Of a stretch of DNA of 64,000 nt, positions 33,967 through 41,983 are shown piece by piece. The position numbers and the translations under genes were made by a program. How positions within the stretch are numbered: the stretch's first letter is position 1; each line of letters begins with the position of its first letter. Origin of the DNA: SIG598 sp045538015 (GTDB taxonomy: Bacteria; Bacillota; Clostridia; Oscillospirales; Acutalibacteraceae); assembly GCA_045538015.1 (NCBI GenBank), contig JAZSQO010000158.1, positions 1 to 64,000 on the forward strand, in the 5' to 3' direction. The notes beneath the pieces were generated by a model. It was not told the DNA's origin and made no database searches. It was given only the letters and a program-made list of their open reading frames with translations.

Positions 33967-34881
33967 TCAGTCCAGAGCCAGACCCAGATAGGGTATGTGG
34001 CTCCCGGTCAGGGTAAGCAGGGAAATGGGCTTGCGTCCGCTGACCGCGCTTATCATGCCGAAGTCGGTGATCTCGCCGAAATTGGCAAAGAAATCGTCAT
34101 ACGCCGGAACGCGCATCCGGAAGCTCTCGGCACGGCTAGCGCTGAGAATGCTTCCTATCAGCGCCCGGTCAAAGCCGGTGCTGCATATAAACTCGTTGAT
34201 ATTCAGGGCGTCTCCCTCGGGATAGCAGAAGGCATAGCCGGCCTCCGAGCCCTCGGCGCAGGTGACGATAAAGCCGCCGCTGCGTTCGTGTATGCCGGCG
34301 GCATACTTGAAGGCCTTGTAATCCCACGTGACAAACCCCTCACGGTCGATAAGCATATCCCGACGCACGGCGTTGATATCGGAAAGCATCAGCGCCGGCA
34401 GCTTCTGGCGGGCCGGCTGAGGCTGAGTGCCCCTGATGCCTGCCAGAGTGGTGAAGTCCCTGCGGGACATATAAACATCCCGGTATTTATAGCAGCGGTA
34501 AAAGCCATGCTTTTCATAGAATCTGAAAAGCTCGCGGCTGCCGGGAACAAGGATCATATACTTCTGTCCCCTTGATTCGGCGTATCGGCGGGCGTATTCC
34601 ATGAGCTTGGTCATGATGCCTCTGCCCTGATGGTCAGGACGGGTAGCCGCGGCGTAGATATACTGCGCGGGAACTATCTCGCTGTCCTCGGTCACGCTGC
34701 ACTCAAGCATATGGAGCATGGCCACCGGGCGGCCCACCGTTTCGTCCACGTAGACGAGGCAGGCATTGGGATTGTATCGGTTGTCGAAGAAATAATTGAC
34801 ATACTCCGCCGGATCACCGAAGCACAGCTTCCATATTCGCTCAAGGTCGGTTCTCATGCCGTCGCGGGCAAGTGTTATCAA
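33967..34881 (-). CDS. GNAT family N-acetyltransferase
   Basis: A 304-aa protein with an N-terminal GNAT domain (about residues 1-150), including the CoA-binding motif ATRPDHQGRGIMTKLMEYA, and a C-terminal extension of about 150 residues resembling the Eis-like two-domain acetyltransferases. Acceptor unknown. The start is TTG 34881, 8 bp after AGAGG; that SD includes the stop codon of the upstream DUF2156 gene, so translation is tightly linked. Fourth gene of the thyX operon. Confidence 0.85.
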   Translation of the reverse strand: MITLARDGMRTDLERIWKLCFGDPAEYVNYFFDNRYNPNACLVYVDETVGRPVAMLHMLECSVTEDSEIVPAQYIYAAATRPDHQGRGIMTKLMEYARRYAESRGQKYMILVPGSRELFRFYEKHGFYRCYKYRDVYMSRRDFTTLAGIRGTQPQPARQKLPALMLSDINAVRRDMLIDREGFVTWDYKAFKYAAGIHERSGGFIVTCAEGSEAGYAFCYPEGDALNINEFICSTGFDRALIGSILSASRAESFRMRVPAYDDFFANFGEITDFGMISAVSGRKPISLLTLTGSHIPYLGLALD

Positions 34882-34888
34882 GGGTTAT

Positions 34889-35791
34889 TCACCTCTCGCT
34901 CATCGTGAACTTGGGAAGAATGATGGCCGGATGATAGGAGAGCTTGGCCTTGCGCAGACCCTCCAGACCAAGATCCTCCTCCCGGTCGATATAGCGGTAC
35001 TCCCTCAGCTCGCTGGCGGCGAACTGGTTGTTGATGACCGCGTACGCGCCCTCGTAGCCGGGCAGCGCTTTTTCATAATGAATGACATAAGTGTCGCTGT
35101 TGAGACGCTCTCCGAGTGTAAAGGCAACAGCCTTGCCATCGCATCGGATAAGTCCTCCGTTAAGGCCGAGCTGTTCCCGCTCAACAAGCGCCTTTTCGAT
35201 TATCATCCGCTCCTGGACAAGCCCCTCACTTGTAAAATCCGAAGGAGCCTCCGGCTGCTGGGCATCATGCCAGACATGGCAGGCTTCGATACAGTCGGCG
35301 GTATTTTCTGCGGTGATCGGCTCATAGCTCCAGTCGGGATGCTCACGGGTAAAGCGGGAAATATGATTGCGCTTTCCGTGGTATTTTCGGCCGGCCAAAG
35401 TTATAAGATCCTCGGCGTTGTATATATAGTCGCTGTCGTCGCGGCTTTCTTCCCGGACAAACTGTCCCGGGAAAGCACTGTCAAGCTCATCGGCTTGCCA
35501 GTCCTCCACCACGCAGAATCCGAAACCGACGCCTCTTTCCCGGGCATCCTCCCGCAGGGCAGCCACCACCTCGGCGATGTCGTACCGTCCGCCGGGGTAA
35601 ATATAGCAGCAGCACTGCCGGCCGTTGGTGCCCAGCAGACAGTCACCGAAGCGGCAGATCTTTGTTCCGTAGTGAGGTGCCCACAGATAAAGCTGCGCGA
35701 AGGTATATACACATCCCTTGTGCCGTGAATGGGCAAGCACCTCATCCACCCAGCCCTTGTCTTCAAGAGTCGGTGTGTGAAAATCAAGCAT
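34889..35791 (-). CDS. DUF2156 / phosphatidylglycerol lysyltransferase C-domain protein
   Basis: A 300-aa soluble protein of the DUF2156 family, the catalytic GNAT-like domain of MprF-type lysyltransferases without the membrane flippase. Features: FAQLYLWAPHYGTKICRFGD, KYHGKRNHISRFTREHPDWSYEP near 135-155 and LREYRYIDREEDLGLEGLRKAKLSYHP near the end, the last being the conserved aminoacyl-tRNA/acceptor region of this family. Start ATG overlaps the tmk stop (TAATG). The stand-alone form may acylate lipids, polysaccharides or proteins; substrate unknown. Followed immediately by a second GNAT-fold gene. Confidence 0.88.
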   Translation of the reverse strand: MLDFHTPTLEDKGWVDEVLAHSRHKGCVYTFAQLYLWAPHYGTKICRFGDCLLGTNGRQCCCYIYPGGRYDIAEVVAALREDARERGVGFGFCVVEDWQADELDSAFPGQFVREESRDDSDYIYNAEDLITLAGRKYHGKRNHISRFTREHPDWSYEPITAENTADCIEACHVWHDAQQPEAPSDFTSEGLVQERMIIEKALVEREQLGLNGGLIRCDGKAVAFTLGERLNSDTYVIHYEKALPGYEGAYAVINNQFAASELREYRYIDREEDLGLEGLRKAKLSYHPAIILPKFTMSER

Positions 35792-36459
35792 TAAATTATC
35801 TCAGACCCTTCAACGAGCCGCCAGACAAGCTCGCCTACCTCCTCAACGGACATAAGCTCTCCGTCCTGCGCGCACCTTATCACGCTCCAGCCCTGACGCC
35901 GGGCGGCATATTCGGCGCATTCGCGGCAATGCTCAAGATACTCAGCCGCGCGCTCGTGTATATCTTTTTTTGATTCGTCTCCGCTGTAGCGGCTGCTGAG
36001 CAGGCGCTGGGAGACCTCATTGGGCAGGCTGAGCTGGATGACCAGCGACGGCTCGGGCAGACCCAGCTTACCATATTCAAATTCAAAGAGCCAGTCAAGG
36101 AAGCCGTCCCACTCCTCCGGCGGCAGCTTGCACATCTGGTGCGGCGCGTTGGCTGTGGTGTAGCGGTTGGCGATGATTATTTTTCCCTCGTCGTAGTCCT
36201 TTTTCCAGAACTGACGGTAGCTGGCAAAGCGATCCACAGCGTAGAAGCTGGAAGCGGCATAGGCGTTGACATCCTCCGGCTGGTCGCCGAAGGCTCCGCT
36301 CAGGTACAGCTTTACCAGCGCCGAGGAATCGTGCTCATAGTCGGGAAACTCTATCCGGCGCACCGGATAGCCTTCCCGCTCAAGGCGGTCGGCCAGCAGA
36401 GCGGCCTGAGTGGCCTTGCCGCAGCCGTCAAGACCTTCAATTACAATAAGTCTGCCCAT
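35791..36459 (-). CDS. tmk: Thymidylate kinase
   Basis: ATP:dTMP phosphotransferase, the next step after ThyX in dTTP synthesis. The 222-aa protein has the P-loop GLDGCGKAT (about residues 9-17), a TMP-binding FPDYEHDSS segment, ANRYTTANAPHQ where most dTMP kinases have DR(Y/H), and a LID-like stretch SRYSGDESKKDIHE. The Asn for Asp in that motif is, as far as I know, usual in this clostridial subgroup. Start and stop both overlap the flanking genes as TAATG, so thyX, tmk and the DUF2156 gene are coupled. Confidence 0.93.
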   Translation of the reverse strand: MGRLIVIEGLDGCGKATQAALLADRLEREGYPVRRIEFPDYEHDSSALVKLYLSGAFGDQPEDVNAYAASSFYAVDRFASYRQFWKKDYDEGKIIIANRYTTANAPHQMCKLPPEEWDGFLDWLFEFEYGKLGLPEPSLVIQLSLPNEVSQRLLSSRYSGDESKKDIHERAAEYLEHCRECAEYAARRQGWSVIRCAQDGELMSVEEVGELVWRLVEGSEII

Positions 36460-37229
36460 TACGCGTTCTCCATGCCTTTGTAGTATTCCCGCATCTGGGC
36501 GGCCTTACCGCAGGACATCTTTCCCTCCGGGCAGGCTCCGCGCAGGCAGGGCGGGCCGGCCTTTTCAAAAAGAGTCGGGGCGACCTGCTTTGCAAGGGCA
36601 AGCATCCGGTTGGCCAGCTCTCTTATCTCCCACTGAGCTCTCATGCAGCAGCGGTGGGCAAAGAAGTTATGCAGACTGCGTGCATTCATGGTAACTATCA
36701 TTTTAGTCTCGCAGGCGTTAGGCAGGACAAAGCGGGCATCCTCAATGGCCATTTTCTCGGCTTTTTTCGCGGCAGACGCCTCATCCATTCCCTCAGCGAC
36801 CAGACGAGCGGTGTGATTTTTCTTCAGTACAGCGGCGATGCGCTCATAATACTGATTATCCTCCGCCATGGCCTGCTCAAAGAGGGCAAGCGCCTCCGGG
36901 TCGGCGGCTATCTGCGGCGGGGTGACATATCCAAAGCCGTCCTCGCGCACATAGCGCTGGCTCTGCACGCTGTAGGAGGCGATGCGGTGGCGGGTTATCT
37001 GAGCCAGCAGCGAGCGGGACACGCCCTCAATGCCGAAGGTAAAGGAAGCGTGCTCGATGGGGCTTTCATGGCCGATCTCAGAGAGCATATGGACAAAGCT
37101 GGCGGTCTTTTCCTCGGTGAGGCCTTCTTCCAGCTCGCCGATAGAGGAGGACGCGTAGCACAGCTTGGCCGAAAGGGCCACTGCCTTTTCCGGCTCCGGT
37201 GTATGATAGAGAAGCTCAACTTTAAGCAT
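36459..37229 (-). CDS. thyX: FAD-dependent thymidylate synthase ThyX
   Basis: Flavin enzyme that makes dTMP from dUMP with methylene-THF and NAD(P)H. The 256-aa protein begins MLKVELLYHTPEPEKAVALS (ATG 37229 after GGAGG) and has the ThyX signature RHRIASYSVQSQRYV at residues 80-94. HESPIEHASFTFGIEG at 54-69 and NARSLHNFFAHRC later are also typical. First gene of the operon thyX-tmk-DUF2156-GNAT-pfpI-cycloligase. The dCMP deaminase at 18 kb can supply dUMP. Confidence 0.96.
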   Translation of the reverse strand: MLKVELLYHTPEPEKAVALSAKLCYASSSIGELEEGLTEEKTASFVHMLSEIGHESPIEHASFTFGIEGVSRSLLAQITRHRIASYSVQSQRYVREDGFGYVTPPQIAADPEALALFEQAMAEDNQYYERIAAVLKKNHTARLVAEGMDEASAAKKAEKMAIEDARFVLPNACETKMIVTMNARSLHNFFAHRCCMRAQWEIRELANRMLALAKQVAPTLFEKAGPPCLRGACPEGKMSCGKAAQMREYYKGMENA

Positions 37230-37366
37230 ATGCCTGTCCTCCGAAAAATTCCTCTGCGCGTCTTGTGCCCTTCTGAGCATAATACCGCAATATATTCCCA
37301 TTTATTATATACCAGACAACTGGAAAAAGAAAGTATTTTTTGTGAATACGCACCCTAAAATTGAAA

Positions 37367-37391
37367 GCCGGCCGGATATTTTCCGGCCGGC
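37367..37391 (-). terminator. Terminator after the first tandem membrane-protein gene
   Basis: Perfect 10-bp stem GCCGGCCGGA/TCCGGCCGGC with a 5-base loop; on the minus strand TTTCAATTTT follows. Confidence 0.75.
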
Positions 37392-37398
37392 AGGCAAA

Positions 37399-37929
37399 CT
37401 ACTCCGCAGTCTGAATCTTCTTTTTTTCCTTGAGAGCACCCGCGACAACCATCTGGGCTATCATAAGCGCCAGAGAGGCAATGAAAAGCACCACGGCCAA
37501 GCCCGTAAATTTCTCTGAGCAGTCTCTTATCAGGCCAAAAAGCATATATGCCCCGCCTTCATCTCCTCCGTCCGGCAGCAGCAGCCCGGAAAGAACAAAG
37601 CAGATATGACAAGCGACAAACATGGCTCTGATCCCTTTATGCTCAATGCAGGCCGAAGCGCTTTTGCTTGCCATAAACAGCAGCAGCACATACCAGAAGG
37701 GCAGAAGAAACCACAGCATTATCACTCGATACCAGCCCATGTTCAGCACATAATTCGCTGTGGCTGCAGCGGTGCACAAGGCCGAGATCAAAAGGCACCA
37801 GAAGTTATTTTTAGCGGGCGCTTTGCCTCCGATTGCCCGTCCTATGCCAGCTCCTCCTGCGGCCACAGCGATAATCAGAACTGTAGGAATGATAATGATC
37901 GGAAGAACATACATCTGGAGTTCGGTCAT
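37399..37929 (-). CDS. Membrane protein, tandem paralogue A (unknown function)
   Basis: No family recognised. The 176-aa protein has four to five predicted membrane segments (about 8-30, 42-60, 68-90, 100-118, 143-165) and a Lys-rich end. It is clearly paralogous to the gene at 38060-38575: shared LPFWYV, LLFMASKSASAC, LNMGW, GLLLPDGGDEGG and FIASLALMIAQ motifs in the same order. ATG 37929 follows AAGGAG. No transport or enzyme motif seen. The tandem pair suggests local duplication. Confidence 0.8.
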   Translation of the reverse strand: MTELQMYVLPIIIIPTVLIIAVAAGGAGIGRAIGGKAPAKNNFWCLLISALCTAAATANYVLNMGWYRVIMLWFLLPFWYVLLLFMASKSASACIEHKGIRAMFVACHICFVLSGLLLPDGGDEGGAYMLFGLIRDCSEKFTGLAVVLFIASLALMIAQMVVAGALKEKKKIQTAE

Positions 37930-38059
37930 GAGCTTTTTCTCCTTATTTTTACTTTATCGTAGCTTACTAAAAATCAATTATCAGGCCGCTGCGGTAATAT
38001 CGCTCCGCGGCACATTTTGTGAATACGCATCCTGAACATATTGAAAACCGGTCAGCAGA

Positions 38060-38575
38060 TCACTCCACGGCTTCAATACTTCTTTTCTTCCTGAGAGAGT
38101 TCGCGACCTTTACCTGCGCGATCATAAGCGCAAGAGAGGCGACAAAAAACACAACGGACAAGTCCGTAAGCACACCGGGATAATCTTCCATCAGGCCGAA
38201 AAACATATACATACCGCCAACATCTCCGCCGTCCGGAAACAGCAGGCCGGACAGAAGAAAGCAGACATGACAAGCGATAAACATGACTCTGCTCCATTTA
38301 TGGTCAAGGCATGCCGAAGCGCTTTTGCTTGCCATAAACAGCATCATCACATACCAGAAGGGCAGCAGAAGGCAAAGCATTACCGCGCGAAACCATCCCA
38401 TGTTCAGGGCATAATTCACAGCGGCAATGGCTGTGCACACAGCTGAAAGCAAAAGGCACCAGAATGTGCTTTTCGCAGAGGACTTGCCCGCGGCGGAGCG
38501 CCCCATTGCAGCTCCTCCCGCAGCCGCGGCAATAATCAGCACTATCAGCAAACAGTCCATCTGATGATTGTTCAT
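38060..38575 (-). CDS. Membrane protein, tandem paralogue B (unknown function)
   Basis: The 171-aa paralogue of the neighbour at 37399-37929, with the same four to five membrane segments and conserved LNMGWFRAVM, LPFWYVMMLFMASKSASAC and LLSGLLFPDGGDVGG stretches. ATG follows AGGGGAG. It has its own promoter. The 3' flanks of both copies share a stretch of the form GTGAATACGCA(C/T)CCT plus GAAA-CCGG, so the duplicated unit extends past the stop codon. Function unknown. Confidence 0.8.
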   Translation of the reverse strand: MNNHQMDCLLIVLIIAAAAGGAAMGRSAAGKSSAKSTFWCLLLSAVCTAIAAVNYALNMGWFRAVMLCLLLPFWYVMMLFMASKSASACLDHKWSRVMFIACHVCFLLSGLLFPDGGDVGGMYMFFGLMEDYPGVLTDLSVVFFVASLALMIAQVKVANSLRKKRSIEAVE

Positions 38576-38598
38576 GGCCTCATCTCCCCTTTTGATTC

Positions 38599-38627
38599 AT
38601 TCTATCACTCCGCAGCTTAATTGTCAA
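38599..38627 (-). promoter_or_regulatory. SigA-type promoter of the paralogous membrane protein genes
   Basis: On the minus strand, TTGACA (38627-38622), a 17-bp spacer and TAGAAT (38604-38599), 24 bp upstream of the ATG at 38575. Confidence 0.78.
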
Positions 38628-38659
38628 TCTGTTGCCATAACGTCCGCTTTTCGGCACGC

Positions 38660-38688
38660 AAAAAGCGCCTCCCAATCCGGGAAGCGCT
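38660..38688 (-). terminator. Terminator after spoVM
   Basis: Minus-strand stem AGCGCTTCCC/GGGAGGCGCT (one mismatch) with a 5-base loop, then TTTT. Confidence 0.85.
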
Positions 38689-38696
38689 TTCTTCGA

Positions 38697-38777
38697 TTAT
38701 GCCTGCTTTTTGATTCCGAAAATCACTCTGAGTATGCCGCCAAGGACTCTGGGACTTCTGAATACTACGATCTTCAC
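38697..38777 (-). CDS. spoVM: SpoVM, 26-aa amphipathic spore-coat anchor peptide
   Basis: SpoVM lies on the convex forespore membrane, recognises its curvature and recruits SpoIVA to start coat assembly; it is needed for cortex formation. The product reads VKIVVFRSPRVLGG then ILRVIFGIKKQA, with GTG 38777 nine bp after AGGAG. Compared with Bacillus SpoVM it keeps the 26-residue length, the Pro near position 9, the LGGI turn and the following Arg. A terminator follows immediately. Recognised by length, motif and setting; this is easy to miss in automated annotation. Confidence 0.85.
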   Translation of the reverse strand: MKIVVFRSPRVLGGILRVIFGIKKQA

Positions 38778-38890
38778 TGCGCATCACTCCTGTTGTTCAG
38801 CTTGGGCCGTCGATGCCGGCCTTTGTTAGCATAATACGCTGAGAAACGGGGAATGTGCGTGATTTTCGGATAAAAAACGAATGGGGCCGA

Positions 38891-39799
38891 TCATCTGGCC
38901 TGATTGATATAGTTGGCCGCGCTGAAGGCGGCGTTGGCACCGTCGGCAGCGGCTGTGACTATCTGGCGCAGGCGCTTTGCCCGGCAGTCTCCGGCCACGT
39001 AGAGGCCCTCCACGCCGGTCTCGCCGTTTTCGTCGGCAATAATGTAGCCGCTTTCGTCTCTTTTGACCAGATCGGCGAAAATCTCGGTATCCGGCTGAAC
39101 TCCGACGGCCACGAACACGCCGCTCAGGTCAATGCTGCGGACTTCTCCGGCCTTATTGACCACCTCGACGCCGGTGACTCTCTGCTCGCCGTAAATGGTC
39201 TTTACCTGAGAATCCAGCACCAGCTCGATATTCTCCCGCTGGCGTACAGCGTCGGCAAGGACGCGGTCGCCGCGGAATTCATCCCGGCGGTGGATAAGAT
39301 AGACCCGCTGGCAGAGGTTGGCAAGGAACAGCGCATCCTCAAGGGCGGTATTTCCGCCGCCCACCACCGCGACATCCTTTCCACGGAAGAAGGAGCCGTC
39401 GCAGGTGGCGCAGTAGGAAACACCCCGCTGAGCAAATTTATCCTCGCCCTCGCAGCCCAGCTTACGATGGGTCGCGCCGTTGGCGATAATGATCGCTCTT
39501 GCTTCATACTGTCCGGAGGCACCGACAAGACACCAGCTCTCCCCCGCTTTTTCAACCGAGGTCACTGTGTCGAAGATCACTTCTGCTCCAAGCGCGGAGG
39601 CCTGCTCATAGGCCGCGGTTGAAAGCTCCGGACCGGTGGTGGACGGAACGCCGGGATAGTTGCCTATCTCAGCCGATTCCACCATCTGGCCGCCAAAGAT
39701 ATTCTTTTCTATCATCACAGCGCTCAGTCCGGCACGGCGGGCGTAGATGGCCGCAGTAAGTCCGGCAATTCCGGCGCCGATAATGCAGATATCATACAT
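38891..39799 (-). CDS. trxB: Thioredoxin reductase
   Basis: FAD/NADPH-dependent reductase of thioredoxin. The 302-aa protein has the FAD motif GAGIAGLTAAIYA (about 8-20), the redox pair CATC (Cys130 and Cys133), the NADPH motif VVGGGNTALEDALFLA and the C-terminal FAD motif GLYVAGDC. Length and order match TrxB. It is 6 bp after the citrate synthase gene, so both are expressed together, an uncommon pairing. No thioredoxin gene is adjacent. Confidence 0.95.
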   Translation of the reverse strand: MYDICIIGAGIAGLTAAIYARRAGLSAVMIEKNIFGGQMVESAEIGNYPGVPSTTGPELSTAAYEQASALGAEVIFDTVTSVEKAGESWCLVGASGQYEARAIIIANGATHRKLGCEGEDKFAQRGVSYCATCDGSFFRGKDVAVVGGGNTALEDALFLANLCQRVYLIHRRDEFRGDRVLADAVRQRENIELVLDSQVKTIYGEQRVTGVEVVNKAGEVRSIDLSGVFVAVGVQPDTEIFADLVKRDESGYIIADENGETGVEGLYVAGDCRAKRLRQIVTAAADGANAAFSAANYINQAR

Positions 39800-39805
39800 T
39801 TTCCG

Positions 39806-41188
39806 TTACCTTCTTTCACCCAGCTTCTTATATTCGGTTCTGGGCTGGACATTCATATACGCAGGGCGGATGATCTTTCCGGCGTTGATGTTCTCCTCGA
39901 TGAGGTGAGAGCTCCAGCCGGCGATACGGGCGATGGCGAATATTGGAGTAAACAGCTCGGTGGGCAAGCCAAGCATATCATAGACAAAGCCGCTGTAGAA
40001 GTCCACGTTGGCGCTGACGCCCTTGTAGGTCTTGCGCACGCCGGAGATGGCCATAGGAGCCAGCCGTTCAACAGCAGAATAGAGCACATATTCCTCGTGC
40101 ATACCCTTTTCGTTGGAAAGCTGCTCCACAAAGCCCTTGAGAATCTGGGCACGGGGGTCGGAGACCGAGTAGATGGCGTGACCCATACCGTAGATAAGGC
40201 CGGATCTGTCAAAGCGCTCCTTGGCGAGCACACCGCTGAGATAGGCGGTGATCTCCTCGTCGTCGTGCCAGTCCTTGACTTCCTTCTTCATGTCCTCAAA
40301 CATCTGCACGACCTTGATGTTGGCGCCGCCGTGCTTGGGGCCCTTGAGAGAACCGAGAGCCGCGGCGATTACCGAATAGGTATCGGTGCCGGAGGAGCCG
40401 ACGACATGGGTGGTGAAGGTGGAGTTGTTTCCGCCGCCGTGCTCGGCGTGGAGCACCAGAGCAAGGTCAAGGATCTTTGCCTCGAGCTTGGAATACTTGC
40501 AGTCGGAACGAAGCATATAAAGTATGTTTTCCGCCGTGGACAGCTCCGGATCGGGAGTGTGGATGAATAGGCTCTTGTCATTATAATAATGCTCATAGGC
40601 CTGATATCCATACACGGAAAACATCGGGAACAGCGCGATAAGCTGGAGACACTGACGGATCACATTGGGAACCGAGGTGTCGTTGGCCTTGGTGTCGTAG
40701 GAATACATGGTCAGCACGCTGCGGGCAAGGGTGTTCATCATGTCAAAGCTGGGAGCCTTCATGATGATGTCACGCACAAAGCTGGTGGGCAGCGAACGGT
40801 AGCCGGCGAGCAGCTCCTTGAAGCGCTTGAGCTCGCCCATGTTGGGCAGCTTGCCGAACATAAGGAGATAAACGACCTCCTCAAAGCCAAAGCGATCCTC
40901 CTCAAGGAAGCCGTTGACCAGCTGCTCGATGGCGATGCCGCGGTAGAAGAGCTGACCGGGGCGGGATTCCTTGACGCCGTTGACCATCTCCGAGGCAACG
41001 ATCTCCGAAACCTCGGTAAGACCGGTCAGAACGCCGTTGCCGTTGAGGTCACGCAGGCCGCGGTTGACCTTGTGCTCAACATACATTTTGGGATCGATGA
41101 AGTTGTTGCCGATGCAGGTGTCGGCAAGTTTATGGATCTCCGGAGTGATCTCGGAGAATTCTGATTTTGTTCTGTTGAATGAAGGCAT
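39806..41188 (-). CDS. gltA: Citrate synthase
   Basis: Condenses acetyl-CoA and oxaloacetate to citrate. The 460-aa protein shows LHAEHGGGNNSTF with a catalytic His, GMGHAIYSVSDPRA with the second His, and NVDFYSGFVYDMLGLP with the catalytic Asp. It belongs to the clostridial type that also carries a long N-terminal region (about 60 residues) before the core. ATG follows AAAGGAG. No aconitase or isocitrate dehydrogenase is nearby, so a partial TCA pathway feeding glutamate is plausible. A MarR-type gene lies 64 bp upstream on the same strand. Confidence 0.93.
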   Translation of the reverse strand: MPSFNRTKSEFSEITPEIHKLADTCIGNNFIDPKMYVEHKVNRGLRDLNGNGVLTGLTEVSEIVASEMVNGVKESRPGQLFYRGIAIEQLVNGFLEEDRFGFEEVVYLLMFGKLPNMGELKRFKELLAGYRSLPTSFVRDIIMKAPSFDMMNTLARSVLTMYSYDTKANDTSVPNVIRQCLQLIALFPMFSVYGYQAYEHYYNDKSLFIHTPDPELSTAENILYMLRSDCKYSKLEAKILDLALVLHAEHGGGNNSTFTTHVVGSSGTDTYSVIAAALGSLKGPKHGGANIKVVQMFEDMKKEVKDWHDDEEITAYLSGVLAKERFDRSGLIYGMGHAIYSVSDPRAQILKGFVEQLSNEKGMHEEYVLYSAVERLAPMAISGVRKTYKGVSANVDFYSGFVYDMLGLPTELFTPIFAIARIAGWSSHLIEENINAGKIIRPAYMNVQPRTEYKKLGERR

Positions 41189-41252
41189 GTAACAATCTCC
41201 TTTCCGTGCGCGCCGGCTTCCGGCAAAGTGTCAGAAGCCCGCACAGAATTTA

Positions 41253-41750
41253 TTATTGTTCCGCGCTGTCCGCAAGCTGAATCGAATGACTCGGCAGGGC
41301 GGACAGAATACGGCTTAATTCGGTTATCAGCTCATTGAAGCGCTCAACATCCTGCTTGCAGTCATATTGCTCTATGACCCGGTTGGCCGCTGTGGAGAAC
41401 TGCTCGCGGCGCACATCAAACAGCCTCGCGCTTTTTTCCGAAAGCCTGACCAGCACAATGCGGCCGTCGTAGGGATGCTTTTTTCGCTCAACAAATCCTT
41501 CCTCGCAAAGCTTTGATATCACCTTGGTCATCTGCTGCTTGGAAAGGTAAAGCCGTTCGCCGAGAGTTTTTACGGACATCTCTCCCCCGAGCCTCAGCGA
41601 GCAGAGCGCCAGCAGCTGGAGGTTGGTGAGCTCTCCTCTGAACAGCTCTTCAAAGGGAAGTATCAGCTTGCAGTTCACCAGTGCGAGAAATCCAATAAGG
41701 TCACAGCTCGCCGGCTGGCTGCTGACTGGTTTGTTGTCTGAAATATCCAT
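41253..41750 (-). CDS. MarR-family transcriptional regulator
   Basis: Winged-helix regulator of 165 aa. The wHTH core spans about residues 40-105 (LQLLALCSLRLGGEMSVKTL, LSKQQMTKVISKLCEEGFVERKKHPYDGR), and helices follow for the dimer interface. Ligand unknown. It precedes citrate synthase and trxB; co-regulation is possible. An inverted repeat AGTAAA-6-TTTACT at 41795-41812, just upstream of the start, is a candidate self-operator. Confidence 0.88.
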   Translation of the reverse strand: MDISDNKPVSSQPASCDLIGFLALVNCKLILPFEELFRGELTNLQLLALCSLRLGGEMSVKTLGERLYLSKQQMTKVISKLCEEGFVERKKHPYDGRIVLVRLSEKSARLFDVRREQFSTAANRVIEQYDCKQDVERFNELITELSRILSALPSHSIQLADSAEQ

Positions 41751-41794
41751 GATCGTCTTGTCCTTGTCTTGGAATTGATTTAGGATGAGGCGAC

Positions 41795-41812
41795 AGTAAA
41801 ACTTTGTTTACT
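41795..41812. promoter_or_regulatory. Candidate MarR operator
   Basis: Perfect 6-bp inverted repeat AGTAAA/TTTACT with a 6-bp spacer, in the upstream region of the MarR-type gene. Confidence 0.4.
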
Positions 41813-41927
41813 ATTTTACCATAGAAAGCCATATTCAGTCAATACGATTAAGTGATGAAATCAAGATTATTAACAAATTTTTCAATGGTTATTTGACAAA
41901 ATGGTCTTTTATTGGTATCCGGTTGAC

Positions 41928-41961
41928 AAAAAACCACTCCGCGGAGAAAAACCGCAGAGTG
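41928..41961 (-). terminator. Terminator after the HAAS-domain gene
   Basis: Minus-strand stem CACTCTGCGG/CCGCGGAGTG with an A/T-rich loop, then GTTTTTT. Confidence 0.8.
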
Positions 41962-41983
41962 ATTGTACACGGTGGTTATACTG

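Noticed and set aside
36080..36180. NRY in place of DR(Y/H) in thymidylate kinase as a sign of inactivation
   Set aside because: The P-loop and LID-like regions are intact and, as far as I know, this variant is usual in the clostridial subgroup.
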